A stretch of 55,436 bases of DNA from Verrucomicrobiales bacterium (GCA_024638765.1 JAHEJT010000015.1:1-55436), one strand, 5' to 3'. Counted from the stretch's first letter, positions 1-8,360 are shown. Translations and numbers: made by a program. Notes: generated by a model from the letters alone, not told the origin.

Positions 1-9
1 ACGAACTGT

Positions 10-35
10 GGAGAGGAGCCGGGGGGCTCCTCTCC
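10..35. repeat. Perfect 11-bp hairpin at window edge
   Basis: Arms GGAGAGGAGCC (10-20) and GGCTCCTCTCC (25-35) are exact reverse complements around a GGGG loop. No T tract follows on either strand, so it does not look like a standard intrinsic terminator. The gene it may belong to lies outside the window. Confidence 0.6.
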
Positions 36-109
36 CCACGCGGCGGCGAAACCAAGCGGAGTCCGCCCCCGCATTCATCCTTGCCCCGCCGGGCGCTTCC
101 CTCTTGATC

Positions 110-141
110 CCCTCTCCCGTCGGGAGAGGGTTAGGGTGCGG
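110..141. repeat. REP-like palindrome with GTTAGGGTG tail
   Basis: Arms CCCTCTCCC (110-118) and GGGAGAGGG (122-130) surround a 3-nt loop, followed by TTAGGGTGCGG. This hairpin-plus-tail form resembles REP-type palindromes seen in many bacterial genomes. It lies just beyond the 3' end of the DUF6807 gene. The family assignment is from memory of the motif, not a search. Confidence 0.5.
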
Positions 142-182
142 GGAATCCGCCTTCTGGGTTAGCTTTCCCCCCATCACTCACG

Positions 183-1172
183 CTACTCGCCCGCGAATTC
201 GCGATACCGCGCCACCACCTGCGCCTCTTTTGCGTCCCCGCGGTGAAAATAAAAACGGTACCAGAGCCTCAGCTCGTCGCCTTCTTTCACGGTGTAATTG
301 CCGGCTTCCTCGGGGGCCTTCCCTTTTTCAAAATCCCCCTGCCCGAAGGGATTGGCGGTCAGTAACCCGTAAGACCGCGCATGCCACCACGTCGGGTGCC
401 GCAGATTCTCCGGGTGATCGAACAGGGCCACCCCGCACACGTTTCCGTCCGGGTCGGTCCCATAGTAATCCACCCAGTCGGCCCGCTGGCCCCAGGCCTC
501 CTTTCCTTCGAGACCCTCACTGTTGAGGATTTCACCGGTCCCCCGGACTCCTTTCCGGTCCTCGAAGCGCAACCACGGGGCCACCCGGATCGCCATGATC
601 CCGTCCTTCTGATTACCGAAACGGACCTCCGTGCCCTTGTCCGCTTTGATCGTCACGATGTAATCCAGCAAGACCTCGCCCCTCCCCAGGCCCCGGATGC
701 GGTACTCCCGCGCCTCGCTGCACACCGCTGCGCCAGCAGCGCTCACAAGGTCGTTCTCCACCGCGATCAACGCCGCTCTTCCGCCGCCGCCAGATACCAT
801 CTTGCGCACGGCGCGATGCACCGTGACGCCGGGGTCTCTCGCCACACTCCAGAAACTGTGCCCATTGACATCCCGATGCCCGAACCAGATGGACCGATGG
901 TGCTCGTGATCCGTCAATTCGCCCGGGACCCCCTTCTTCATGGGGTAATGCCGCGTCATACTTCTTCCGAACGGACCGATGACCGGATAGAAGATCGGCG
1001 TGCCGAGCTCGTCGAAGCGGTAAGCTGTAAAGAGCTTCCCGTCGATCTTCACCTCGATCCCGTCGCCTTTCAAAGCCAGGCCGACGTGCGGATCCTCCGC
1101 GCTCCACAGGGGGCCCACGCCGGGAAAAGTCGCCCAGAGGCCGGCGGCGATCACTGGAATTACCCTCCGCAT
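183..1172 (-). CDS. DUF6807 (PmoA-like) secreted protein
   Basis: A 329-residue protein with a likely Sec signal peptide (residues 1-25, cleavage near WSA-ED). The core carries the DHEHHRSIWFGHRD motif (residues 88-101), followed by WWHARSYGLL and NPFG segments. This pattern is typical of the DUF6807 family, often annotated as methane oxygenase PmoA family although no link to methane oxidation is shown. Family members are abundant in Planctomycetes and Verrucomicrobia and are thought to act in carbohydrate degradation, so a periplasmic role is inferred. The gene is divergent from a Tat-exported TIM barrel at 1232 with only 59 bp between the starts, suggesting shared regulation. The biochemical function is unknown. 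Confidence 0.85.
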   Translation of the reverse strand: MRRVIPVIAAGLWATFPGVGPLWSAEDPHVGLALKGDGIEVKIDGKLFTAYRFDELGTPIFYPVIGPFGRSMTRHYPMKKGVPGELTDHEHHRSIWFGHRDVNGHSFWSVARDPGVTVHRAVRKMVSGGGGRAALIAVENDLVSAAGAAVCSEAREYRIRGLGRGEVLLDYIVTIKADKGTEVRFGNQKDGIMAIRVAPWLRFEDRKGVRGTGEILNSEGLEGKEAWGQRADWVDYYGTDPDGNVCGVALFDHPENLRHPTWWHARSYGLLTANPFGQGDFEKGKAPEEAGNYTVKEGDELRLWYRFYFHRGDAKEAQVVARYREFAGE

Positions 1173-1231
1173 GCGTTATTCTCCCCCGTTCTTGCCACCC
1201 GCCTCAAGAGCCAATACCCTCAATATTCGCC

Positions 1232-2209
1232 ATGCAGACACCCTCCTCAAACCCCTCTGACGCCGCCCAAGCCGGGCGCAGGACTCCTGCGTCACGCCGA
1301 CACTTTCTCAAGACATCCGCCTTGACCACCGCTGCCGCCTCGCTCGGCGCCGGCGTCGTCGATGCCGCCAAACCGGATCCGCGCAAACTCGATTCGGAAA
1401 TCGCGAAGCGAAAGTTCCTAACCTTCATCAAGCCGTTCCAGTCCCTCTCTTACGACGATCTCGCCGACACGATCGCGGATCTCGGTTTCCAGGGGATCGA
1501 GGCCACCGTCCGCAAGAACGGCCACGTCCTGCCGGAAAAAGTCGAGGACGACCTCCCCAAGCTCGTCACCGCGCTCAAGAAGCGCGATCTCGAACTCAGC
1601 GTCATGGCTACGGACATCAACTCCGTAGATCCGCTCTCCGAAAAGGTCCTCCGCACCGCGGCCGCGCTCGGCGTGCCCCGTTACCGCATGTCCTATTACA
1701 AGTATGATTTGAAAAAGCCCCTCGACAACCAACTGGAGTCTTTCAAGGCGCCGCTCGCTGATCTCGTCGCGCTCAACCGCGACCTTGGCATCCAGGCGCT
1801 TTATCAGAATCATTCCGGCGCCAATTACTGCGGGGCCTCGCTCTGGGACCTCTTTTACCTGATGCGCGATCACCCCAAGGAATTCTTTGCGAGCGCTTTC
1901 GACGTCGGTCACGCTCTCGTCGAAGGCGGCAAGTGCTGGCCGCAGCATCTCGCCCTGATGCTCCCGCGCATCGAATTGCTCTACGTCAAGGGCCCGGCTT
2001 ACCGCGACAACAAGATCGCGTTCGGTCCTCTCGAGGAATCCGCCCTCGATTCCGCGAAGCTCTTCAAGATGCTGAAGGAAGGCGGGTTCACCGGGCCCTA
2101 CAATCTCCACGTCGAATACCACATGAAGTCGAAAGACAAAATGGGCGACACCCTCAAGGCCATGCCGCGCGATCTCGCGATGCTGAAGCAGTGGATCGCT
2201 TCAGCATGA
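1232..2209 (+). CDS. Tat-exported sugar phosphate isomerase/epimerase-like TIM barrel
   Basis: A 325-residue protein beginning with a twin-arginine signal: SRRHFLK at residues 21-27, then an Ala-rich hydrophobic stretch to about residue 46. The mature part fits the AP-endonuclease-2-like TIM barrel of xylose isomerase-like and hydroxypyruvate isomerase-like enzymes. Candidate metal-site segments are YQNHSG, FDVGHA and the late HVEYH. Such proteins probably process sugars in the periplasm in this phylum, but the substrate cannot be read from the sequence. The stop codon lies inside the left arm of the repeat element starting at 2206. A second Tat TIM barrel of this superfamily lies at 32601. 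Confidence 0.85.
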   Translation: MQTPSSNPSDAAQAGRRTPASRRHFLKTSALTTAAASLGAGVVDAAKPDPRKLDSEIAKRKFLTFIKPFQSLSYDDLADTIADLGFQGIEATVRKNGHVLPEKVEDDLPKLVTALKKRDLELSVMATDINSVDPLSEKVLRTAAALGVPRYRMSYYKYDLKKPLDNQLESFKAPLADLVALNRDLGIQALYQNHSGANYCGASLWDLFYLMRDHPKEFFASAFDVGHALVEGGKCWPQHLALMLPRIELLYVKGPAYRDNKIAFGPLEESALDSAKLFKMLKEGGFTGPYNLHVEYHMKSKDKMGDTLKAMPRDLAMLKQWIASA

Positions 2210-2448
2210 CCGCTGGAGGGCAACGAGTGGAGGGTTGCGCTTTGTCGCAACCGCGGCGTGCAGGGAAAGACGGGGCAATGACGAAGCATTGCCCTCCAAG
2301 TCGTGGATGGAGCGTTGCGCTTTGTCGCAACCGCGGCGTGCAGGGAAAGACGCGGCAATGACGAAGCATTGCCCTCCAGGTCGTGGGTGCAGCGTTGCGC
2401 TTTGACGCAACCGTGGGGGAGGATAAAGCATTGCCCTCCAGCGGTCAT
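2206..2448. repeat. 243-bp element: 18-bp terminal inverted repeats around an 80-bp tandem array
   Basis: The ends are exact inverted repeats: ATGACCGCTGGAGGGCAA at 2206-2223 and its reverse complement at 2431-2448. Inside, an 80-bp unit repeats with GTTGCGC at 2234, 2314 and 2394; the third unit is shortened. Each full unit holds two small hairpins, GTTGCG/CGCAAC with a 6-nt loop and GGCAATG/CATTGCC with an ACGAAG loop. The left arm contains the TGA stop of the upstream TIM-barrel gene. No protein is encoded. It looks like a non-autonomous MITE- or BIME-like element. Confidence 0.85.
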
Positions 2449-2490
2449 TTCTGGATCCTGGCACCGCCCTCCTCAATTCGCCTAAATAAT

Positions 2491-2563
2491 CCGCGTCATC
2501 CGCGTCATCTGCGGTTAAATTATCCCCGTCCCAGGGACCTGATAACCAGTAACCGATAACCAG
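2491..2563. repeat. Short-word repeats directly before hflX
   Basis: CCGCGTCATCCGCGTCATCT (2491-2510) is a near-tandem 10-mer. It is followed at 2540-2563 by shuffled GATAACC/AGTAACC words. The second block ends three bases before the TTG start of hflX, in the place where a Shine-Dalgarno sequence would sit. The same GATAAC words recur before rnhC and trmL. Confidence 0.6.
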
Positions 2564-2565
2564 AT

Positions 2566-3897
2566 TTGTTCGAAGTCCGCGAAAAACCCAAGATGGTCGA
2601 GCGCGCCCTCCTCGTGAGCTGCAGTTTCGCGCGCGACGACAAGGATCAGGCCGCCAGCCTGCTCGAAGAACTCCGCGAACTGGTTTCCACCCTCGGCATT
2701 GGAATCGTCGACTCTCTCCAGGTGCACGTCCGCGATTCCAACAAGCGTTATCTCATGGGGAAGGGGAAAGCCCATGAAATCATGGAGCTGGCCGCCGATC
2801 TCAAGTGCGATTGCATCGTCTTTGACAATGAACTGTCCCCGGCCCAGCAGCGCGCCTGGGAGGAAGAGTCAAACATTACCACGATCGACCGGCAGGAAAT
2901 CATCCTCGACATCTTCAATATGCGCGCGCAGACGAAGGAGGCCCGCCTCCAGGTCGAGCTGGCGCGCATGGAGTATTCCCTGCCGCGACTCGCCCGCATG
3001 TGGGCGCACCTCGGCCGCCAGCGCGGGGGCGCCGGCGGCGGGAAAGGCGCGGCGCGCGGGGAAGGGGAACAGCAGATCGAGGTCGACCGCCGCATCGCCC
3101 GCAAACGGATCGGCAAGATCAAGGAAGAGCTCGCCCACGTCCGCAAGGTGCGCGAGACCCAGCGCAAGGAACGCCTCAGGACGCCCGTGCCCACCGCCGC
3201 CATCGTGGGGTACACCAATGCCGGCAAATCCTCTTTGCTCAACGCCCTCACCGGCAGCGAGGTCTACGTCGAAGACCAGCTTTTCGCCACCCTGGACCCG
3301 ACCACTCGCAAGATCGAACTCCCTGACGGCCAATCGCTTCTGTTGACCGACACCGTCGGGTTCGTGCGCAACCTCCCCCACCGCCTCGTGGAGGCGTTCA
3401 AGGCCACCCTGGAGGAAGCCATTCTCGCTGATTTCCTCGTCCACGTCCTCGACGGCAGCGCGCCGGACATTTACGACCATCACCGCACCACCATGGAAGT
3501 GCTCGCCGAACTCGGCGCCGACGAGAAACGAATCCTGCTCGCAGTCAATAAAGTCGATCTCATTGAGGCGCGTGAACGATTGCACGAACTGCAGACGCAT
3601 TTCGGCGATGCGATCTTCATTTCTGCGACCGGGGGTCAGGGGCTCGACCTCTTGTGCAACCGTATGAACGAAATGCTCCTGAATCGCGTCTTGAGCCTGG
3701 AGCTGCGCATACCGCAGAGCCGCCAGGATCTCGTCTCCCTGGTGCATCGCGAGGGCAAGGTGCTGTCGCAGGATTACGAGGGCAACGACGTCCTCATGAG
3801 GACCCTGATTCCCGTGCGACACGAAAGCAGGCTGCGAGAATTCGTGATCCCGCCCGAGCCGACACCCGCGCCGAAGCGGGAAGAGGAAGTCCTGTAG
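2566..3897 (+). CDS. hflX: GTPase HflX
   Basis: A 443-residue GTPase of the HflX family, which binds ribosomes and helps split or rescue stalled ones under stress. The N-terminal HflX domain is followed by a coiled-coil segment and the G domain: G1 GYTNAGKSS (215-223), switch I DPTTRK, G3 DTVGF (from 262) and G4 NKVD (328-331). The Gly-rich loop reads ARGEGEQQIEVDRR, a variant of the usual GPGETQ(L/I)E. I use the TTG at 2566 because residues before the ATG at 2593 (FEVREKPK) look family-conserved; the ATG is the alternative. The TAG stop sits inside the first unit of the 30-bp tandem array downstream. Confidence 0.95.
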   Translation: MFEVREKPKMVERALLVSCSFARDDKDQAASLLEELRELVSTLGIGIVDSLQVHVRDSNKRYLMGKGKAHEIMELAADLKCDCIVFDNELSPAQQRAWEEESNITTIDRQEIILDIFNMRAQTKEARLQVELARMEYSLPRLARMWAHLGRQRGGAGGGKGAARGEGEQQIEVDRRIARKRIGKIKEELAHVRKVRETQRKERLRTPVPTAAIVGYTNAGKSSLLNALTGSEVYVEDQLFATLDPTTRKIELPDGQSLLLTDTVGFVRNLPHRLVEAFKATLEEAILADFLVHVLDGSAPDIYDHHRTTMEVLAELGADEKRILLAVNKVDLIEARERLHELQTHFGDAIFISATGGQGLDLLCNRMNEMLLNRVLSLELRIPQSRQDLVSLVHREGKVLSQDYEGNDVLMRTLIPVRHESRLREFVIPPEPTPAPKREEEVL

Positions 3898-4090
3898 GTG
3901 CGAGCGTGAGCGAGTACCCGCCTGTAGGTGCGAGCGTGCGCGAGTACCCGCCTGTAGGTGCGAGCGTGCGCGAGTACCCGCCTGTAGGTGCGAGCGTGAG
4001 CGAGTACCCGCCTGTAGGTGCGAGCGTGAGCGAGTACCAGGGAACGCCAGCTGGGATCCGCGCGGGGCACTCGCTCACGCTCGCACCTAC
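3891..4090. repeat. Five 30-bp tandem repeats plus one inverted copy
   Basis: Units start at 3891, 3921, 3951, 3981 and 4011, each opening with CCTGTAGGTGCGAGCGTG. Units 1, 4 and 5 continue AGCGAGT, units 2 and 3 CGCGAGT. A perfect 22-bp reverse complement of unit 5 (4014-4035) lies at 4069-4090, giving a long stem with a 33-nt loop. The array fills the gap between the convergent genes hflX and trpB, and the first unit supplies the hflX TAG stop. The GTAGG-GCGAGC core recalls Pseudomonas-type REP sequences. A bidirectional transcription barrier is a plausible role. Confidence 0.9.
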
Positions 4091-4102
4091 CTCGCCTCCT
4101 CC

Positions 4103-5314
4103 CTACGCCTCCTCTTCGCCCAGCAGGTATTTCGCCGCCTGTTCCACGTCCTTGTCCCCGCGGCCGGAGAGATTCACGATCACAATTTGATCTGCGCCCA
4201 TTTCCGGCGCCAGCTTGCGCATGTGCGCCAGCCCGTGCGCCGTCTCCAGCGCGGGTATGATGCCCTCCACCTCACAGAGTTCCTTGAACGCGGCGAGCGC
4301 CTCGTCATCCGTGGCATAGGTGTATTCCACGCGGCCCTGGTCGCGCAGCCAGGCGTGTTCCGGGCCCACCGCCGCGTAATCCAGCCCCGCCGAAACCGAG
4401 TGCGTCAGCTGGATCTGTCCGTCCTCATCGGCGAGCAGATACGTCTTGGTCCCCTGGAGGACACCGAGTTTTCCTCCTTGAAAACGCGCCGCGTGTTCGC
4501 CTTCTTTGATCCCGTGGCCGCCGGCCTCCACCCCGATCATGCGCACGCCCTCATCGCCGAGGAAGGGATGGAACAACCCGATGGCGTTGCTCCCGCCGCC
4601 GACACAGGCCACCAGGGCGTCGGGGAGGCGCTCCTCGCGCTCCAGGATCTGGGCGCGCGCTTCGCGTCCGATGACGCGATGGAAATCGCGCACCATCATG
4701 GGATAGGGATGGGATCCTAACGCGGACCCCAAAATGTAGTGAGTGTTGCGCACATTGGTGACCCAATCGCGCATCGCTTCGTTGACCGCTTCCTTGAGCG
4801 TGGCCTGGCCCGCAGTCACCGCGCGGACATCCGCGCCCAGCAATTGCATGCGCACCACGTTGAGATGCTGGCGTTCCATGTCCACCGCGCCCATGTAAAT
4901 GACGCACTCCATCCCGAAACGCGCGGCCACCGTGGCGGTGGCGACCCCGTGCTGGCCCGCGCCGGTCTCCGCGATGATGCGGCTCTTGCCAAGCCGTTTC
5001 GCCAGCAGGATCTGACCGAGGGCGTTGTTGATCTTGTGCGCCCCGGTGTGGAGCAGGTCTTCGCGCTTGAGATAAATCTTCGGTCCCGCCAGCTTTTCCG
5101 TCCACCGCTCTGCGAAATAAAGCGGGGTGGGACGACCGCAGTATTCCCGCAGCAACCCCTCGAGCTCGGACTGGAATCGATCGTCCTTCTTGGCGCGCCC
5201 GTATTCATCGGCCAACTCCGTGAGGGCGGCCATCAAGGTTTCCGGCACGAACATCCCCCCGTAGGTGCCGAAATGGCCGTGCGCGTCGGGGAGGGTATCG
5301 GGTTTTGTCTCCAT
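4103..5314 (-). CDS. trpB: Tryptophan synthase beta chain
   Basis: A 403-residue PLP enzyme that joins indole and serine to make tryptophan. The PLP lysine is K94 in [13 protein letters not shown]. The catalytic glutamate falls in AETGAGQHG (E116), and the phosphate-binding loop is GGGSNA (239-244). The N-terminal [15 protein letters not shown] segment is typical of the TrpB1 class that pairs with TrpA. No trpA or other tryptophan gene lies nearby. The start is 18 bp beyond the mutY stop, so both are probably read from one transcript. Length matches the family. Confidence 0.97.
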   Translation of the reverse strand: METKPDTLPDAHGHFGTYGGMFVPETLMAALTELADEYGRAKKDDRFQSELEGLLREYCGRPTPLYFAERWTEKLAGPKIYLKREDLLHTGAHKINNALGQILLAKRLGKSRIIAETGAGQHGVATATVAARFGMECVIYMGAVDMERQHLNVVRMQLLGADVRAVTAGQATLKEAVNEAMRDWVTNVRNTHYILGSALGSHPYPMMVRDFHRVIGREARAQILEREERLPDALVACVGGGSNAIGLFHPFLGDEGVRMIGVEAGGHGIKEGEHAARFQGGKLGVLQGTKTYLLADEDGQIQLTHSVSAGLDYAAVGPEHAWLRDQGRVEYTYATDDEALAAFKELCEVEGIIPALETAHGLAHMRKLAPEMGADQIVIVNLSGRGDKDVEQAAKYLLGEEEA

Positions 5315-5332
5315 TTTCAGCAGGCCGTCACG

Positions 5333-6394
5333 CTACACCATCCCCGGTCCCAATTCCAACTGCGCGGTGGAATCCGCCAGGATCGTTTCGACGGCCTTGC
5401 GGTAAGGGGCCGGCATGGGGATGCCGGGCAAGTCCTCCAAGGGAATACGCTTCTCCCCCGGTCCCGGTTTCGCCGGCGCCGCGGCATCGTAAACGCGCAA
5501 GGTGACGCGGTACCGGGTGATGGAGTATTTCATTTCGAGAAGAAGCGGCAGCCCGGCGAGTTCCTCTCGGGGGCGTTCCGGCAGTCTCCACAAGCCTTCG
5601 CGGCGGCGCCCTTTTTCTTCCCGATGCAGCAGGATCGATTCTTCGCGCGCACAAAATAACACGTGCTCATCAACCTTCTCGATTTCCACGCGCGCCTTTT
5701 TCAAAGGCAGCTCCCCGGGATTTTTCTCCCGCGAAGCGCATGAGGCGGCCACCGGGCAGTCCCGGCAGGCCGGGGCCCTCGGCAGGCAAATGCGCTGGCC
5801 CAACTCCATGATGGCGGAATTAAATTCGCGCGCGCCTTCGCCGGCCACGAGCGCAGACGCCCGGTCCCAGAGAAACTTCTTCCCGGGCTCGGAATCGATG
5901 TGCCCCCTGTAATCGTAGAGACGCGCCAGGACGCGCGCGATATTGGCGTCGACGATGGGCTCCGGCAGATTGAATGCGAAGGAGGCGACCGCCCCGGCGG
6001 TGTACCGCCCCACCCCCGGCAGCTTCAAAATGTCGGCGGCACGAGAGGGGAACACTCCGTCGAATTCCTCGACCACAGCCCGGGCTGCCTTTTGGAGGTT
6101 CCGGGCCCGGCGGTAATAGCCCAGGCCCTCCCAGGCCTTGAGGACTGCATCCTCAGGCGCCCGGGCCAGGGTTGCGACATCCGGAAAAATCTCGAGCCAC
6201 CGCCGATAATAGTCTTTCGGCCCCAGCACCGTGGCGATCTGGGTCTGCTGCAGCATGACCTCCGAGACCAGGATTGCGTAGGGATCGGCCGTCCTGCGCC
6301 AGGGATAGTCTTTGCCCTCCTCGCGGAACCAGGCGCCCAGGACCATTCGAATTTCGTCCGTCTCTCGGCGCATCCTCTTCCGCGAATTCGACAT
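5333..6394 (-). CDS. mutY: Adenine DNA glycosylase MutY
   Basis: A 353-residue base-excision repair glycosylase that removes adenine mispaired with 8-oxoguanine. Visible landmarks are the catalytic glutamate in SEVMLQQTQ (E45), the helix-hairpin-helix LPGVGRYTAGA (125-135) and the catalytic aspartate in VDANIARV (D149). The [4Fe-4S] ligands C203-X6-C210-X2-C213-X5-C219 follow, then a NUDIX-like C-terminal 8-oxoG recognition domain. The frame stays open upstream to 6964, but that part is antisense to rnhC. I take the ATG at 6394; the ATG at 6373 is possible. It is divergent from rnhC across a 66-bp gap holding a GATAAC word repeat. Confidence 0.95.
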   Translation of the reverse strand: MSNSRKRMRRETDEIRMVLGAWFREEGKDYPWRRTADPYAILVSEVMLQQTQIATVLGPKDYYRRWLEIFPDVATLARAPEDAVLKAWEGLGYYRRARNLQKAARAVVEEFDGVFPSRAADILKLPGVGRYTAGAVASFAFNLPEPIVDANIARVLARLYDYRGHIDSEPGKKFLWDRASALVAGEGAREFNSAIMELGQRICLPRAPACRDCPVAASCASREKNPGELPLKKARVEIEKVDEHVLFCAREESILLHREEKGRRREGLWRLPERPREELAGLPLLLEMKYSITRYRVTLRVYDAAAPAKPGPGEKRIPLEDLPGIPMPAPYRKAVETILADSTAQLELGPGMV

Positions 6395-6423
6395 TGGGTA
6401 TTTGATCTTCGATTTCAGTTTAT

Positions 6424-6453
6424 TGATAACTGATAACCGATAACTGATAACTG
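6424..6453. repeat. GATAAC word repeat between mutY and rnhC
   Basis: Four GATAAC words occur in 30 bp, joined as TGATAAC-TGATAACC-GATAAC-TGATAACT. The block ends seven bases before the rnhC ATG and takes up much of the divergent gap. Related blocks lie before hflX and trmL. Confidence 0.7.
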
Positions 6454-6460
6454 GACGCCC

Positions 6461-7369
6461 ATGCCTCTCACCACGTATACCAGCGAGCTCACCGCGAATC
6501 AGGTTAGCGCACTCAAGGATCTCCTGGAGAGAGAAAACTTCGAGTTCAAGGAAAAGCCGCACACCATTTATGCGGCTTCCAAAGGAAAACTCCAGGTCTC
6601 GGTTTACTCCAAAGGGCCCAAGGTGCTGCTCCAGGGAAAGGAGACCGAGGACTTCGTCCGCTTCTTCCTGGAACCGGAGATCCTCGGGGAGGCGCGGCTC
6701 GGGTATGAAGAGGTCAATCACCCGGAGATGTTCGAGCCCCACATCGGCATCGACGAGAGCGGCAAGGGAGATTTTTTCGGGCCGTTGGTGATCGCGGCAG
6801 TCTACGTGGATCCCGATGTCTCCCGGGCTCTCATGGACGGCGGGATTCGCGACAGCAAGCGGGTAACCTCGGACGCGAAAATTCGGACCCTCGCCGGCCA
6901 AATCAAGGGGACCCGCGGCTTGCGTTACGAAATCGTCACCATCGGGCCCGAGCGCTACAATCAACTCTACGGTAAATTTCGCAATCTAAACAAACTCCTC
7001 GCCTGGGGGCATGCCCGGGTCCTGGAAAATCTGCTGGAAAAAGTCCCGGATTGTCCACGGGCGCTCTCCGACCAATTTGCCAACCCTCGCGAGCTCAAGG
7101 GTGCTCTTATGGAGCGTGGAACCACGATTACCCTGGAACAACGGCCCCGTGCCGAAAGCGATCCCGCGGTGGCGGCGGCCTCGATCCTGGCGCGGGCAGC
7201 ATTTATAGATTGGATTTCGCGCAAGAGTGACGAACTCGATTGTATCATACCAAAAGGGGCGTCACGGCAGGTCACGGAGACCGCGGCCACGCTCGTCGAC
7301 GTACACTCGACCGATATCCTGGAAAAAATTGCCAAGCTTCACTTTAAGATTGCAGACCCCTACCGTTAA
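6461..7369 (+). CDS. rnhC: Ribonuclease HIII
   Basis: A 302-residue RNase H that cleaves the RNA strand of RNA-DNA hybrids. Residues 1-80 form the TBP-like substrate-binding domain that separates RNase HIII from HII. The catalytic domain opens with GIDESGKGDFFGPLV (D98, E99). The remaining acidic residues fall in SDQFA (D204) and RAESDPAVAAAS (D234). DSKRV near residue 131 is also conserved. All four catalytic acids are present and the length is usual. The ATG at 6461 follows the GATAAC word repeat and has no clear Shine-Dalgarno. Confidence 0.96.
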   Translation: MPLTTYTSELTANQVSALKDLLERENFEFKEKPHTIYAASKGKLQVSVYSKGPKVLLQGKETEDFVRFFLEPEILGEARLGYEEVNHPEMFEPHIGIDESGKGDFFGPLVIAAVYVDPDVSRALMDGGIRDSKRVTSDAKIRTLAGQIKGTRGLRYEIVTIGPERYNQLYGKFRNLNKLLAWGHARVLENLLEKVPDCPRALSDQFANPRELKGALMERGTTITLEQRPRAESDPAVAAASILARAAFIDWISRKSDELDCIIPKGASRQVTETAATLVDVHSTDILEKIAKLHFKIADPYR

Positions 7370-7700
7370 GTTATCCTCCCCCATGGCGAGCCCGATTCGC
7401 GAAAGGATTACTTCGCGCGTCTTTCCGGCTTAGCATGGTTGGCAGCGGAAGGGACACCGCGCCAATATGCCTCGCGCCTTATTTTGGAACACATTTCTCA
7501 TATCCCGGCCCTTTCCATCTCCCTCCACACAGCCCGTTAACCCGTATTTTTCAAGAGACCAGACTACCCCGGAAGAAACTCCGTCGACACCGCCACGTGG
7601 TCCCCCCCGGGGTTATCCGGCCTCTCTGAAGGATCGGATCCCCACCACCGCAAAGAGTCGCCCTTCTCAAAGTTACACGAACAACCAGGCGCATCCACTA
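7370..7700. other. 331-bp gap between rnhC and the HU-family gene
   Basis: An open frame runs through most of this gap into the HU-family gene, but its translation is Pro/Ser/Arg-rich without family features, so I treat it as non-coding leader. No convincing promoter, terminator or RNA fold was recognised. CCCCCCGGGG near 7604 is a short self-complementary stretch. Confidence 0.5.
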
Positions 7701-8009
7701 ATGGCAACCATTACAAAGAGAGACATCGTCGTCGCGATCAGCAATGAGACCGGCCTCACGCAACAGCAAGTTTTCAATGTGCTCCAGCATACCCTCGATC
7801 ACGTCACCAAGAACCTCTCCGATGGACATGAAGTCGTCCTCCGGAACTTTGGAGCTTTCCAGGTCCGTAAAACCAAGGCCAAGGTCGGGCGCAATCCCAA
7901 CCGCCCCGGAACCGATGTCGTCATTCCTCCGCGCGCCGTCGTGAAATTCAAACCGGGCAAGGAAATGAAAGAGAAAGTCGCGAAGCTTCTCCCCGAACTC
8001 GACGACTGA
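7701..8009 (+). CDS. HU/IHF-family nucleoid protein
   Basis: A 102-residue DNA-binding protein of the HU/IHF family, which bends DNA and organises the nucleoid as a dimer. It opens MATITKRDIVVAIS, then shows NFGAFQVRKTKAKVGRNPN in the beta arm and IPPRAVVKFKPGKEMK at the end, the usual family landmarks. The proline at the arm tip sits in GRNPNRPG. The ATG at 7701 matches family length; the in-frame extension from 7467 lacks similarity. I cannot tell HU from an IHF subunit from sequence alone. Confidence 0.93.
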   Translation: MATITKRDIVVAISNETGLTQQQVFNVLQHTLDHVTKNLSDGHEVVLRNFGAFQVRKTKAKVGRNPNRPGTDVVIPPRAVVKFKPGKEMKEKVAKLLPELDD

Positions 8010-8090
8010 TCCGGCGCCTCGGCAGGATCCCGTATTGCCGCACCTCGGCGGCGGACATATTCTCAACCGGATTCCCATCCCCTCCGGTCA

Positions 8091-8360
8091 ATGCAAATCC
8101 GCCTCCGTTTCCTGCGCCTCACCCTGGCCGCGCCCTCTTGCGCGCTGCTGCTGGGGACCGCCGCATTCCTTGCAGGGTGCGCCACCCAGGGCTTTGTCAT
8201 CACCTTGAAAGACGGGCGTCAGTTCATCTCCGCGGATAAGCCGGAGCTCAACCTCAAGACCGGTTACTATAAGTTTCGCGACCGCTATGGACGGGACGTG
8301 CTCATGCGGGAAGACGAGGTCCTCATGATTCACACTGATACCGGCGGCGGAAAAGACTGA
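8091..8360 (+). CDS. YgdI/YgdR-type small lipoprotein
   Basis: An 89-residue lipoprotein. Residues 1-28 are a signal peptide ending in the lipobox LAGC (C29). The mature part, ITLKDGRQFISADKPELN then KTGYYKFRDRYGRDVLM, fits the small SH3-like YgdI/YgdR (DUF903) fold. It probably sits in the outer or inner membrane facing the periplasm. Its role is unknown in any organism I know of. It starts 81 bp after the HU-family gene and is convergent with the GT9 gene. Confidence 0.85.
   Translation: MQIRLRFLRLTLAAPSCALLLGTAAFLAGCATQGFVITLKDGRQFISADKPELNLKTGYYKFRDRYGRDVLMREDEVLMIHTDTGGGKD

Noticed and set aside
2201..2476. Small minus-strand open frames over the 80-bp tandem repeats
   Set aside because: Their repetitive translations simply read the repeat units in three frames.
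3891..4090. CRISPR array
   Set aside because: The five 30-bp repeats are directly adjacent with no unique spacers, one copy is inverted, and no cas genes are near.
6395..6964. Upstream extension of the mutY frame
   Set aside because: The added 190 residues are antisense to rnhC and precede a normal MutY N-terminus.
7467..7700. N-terminal extension of the HU-family frame
   Set aside because: The 78 extra residues are low-complexity and the ATG at 7701 gives the exact family start.
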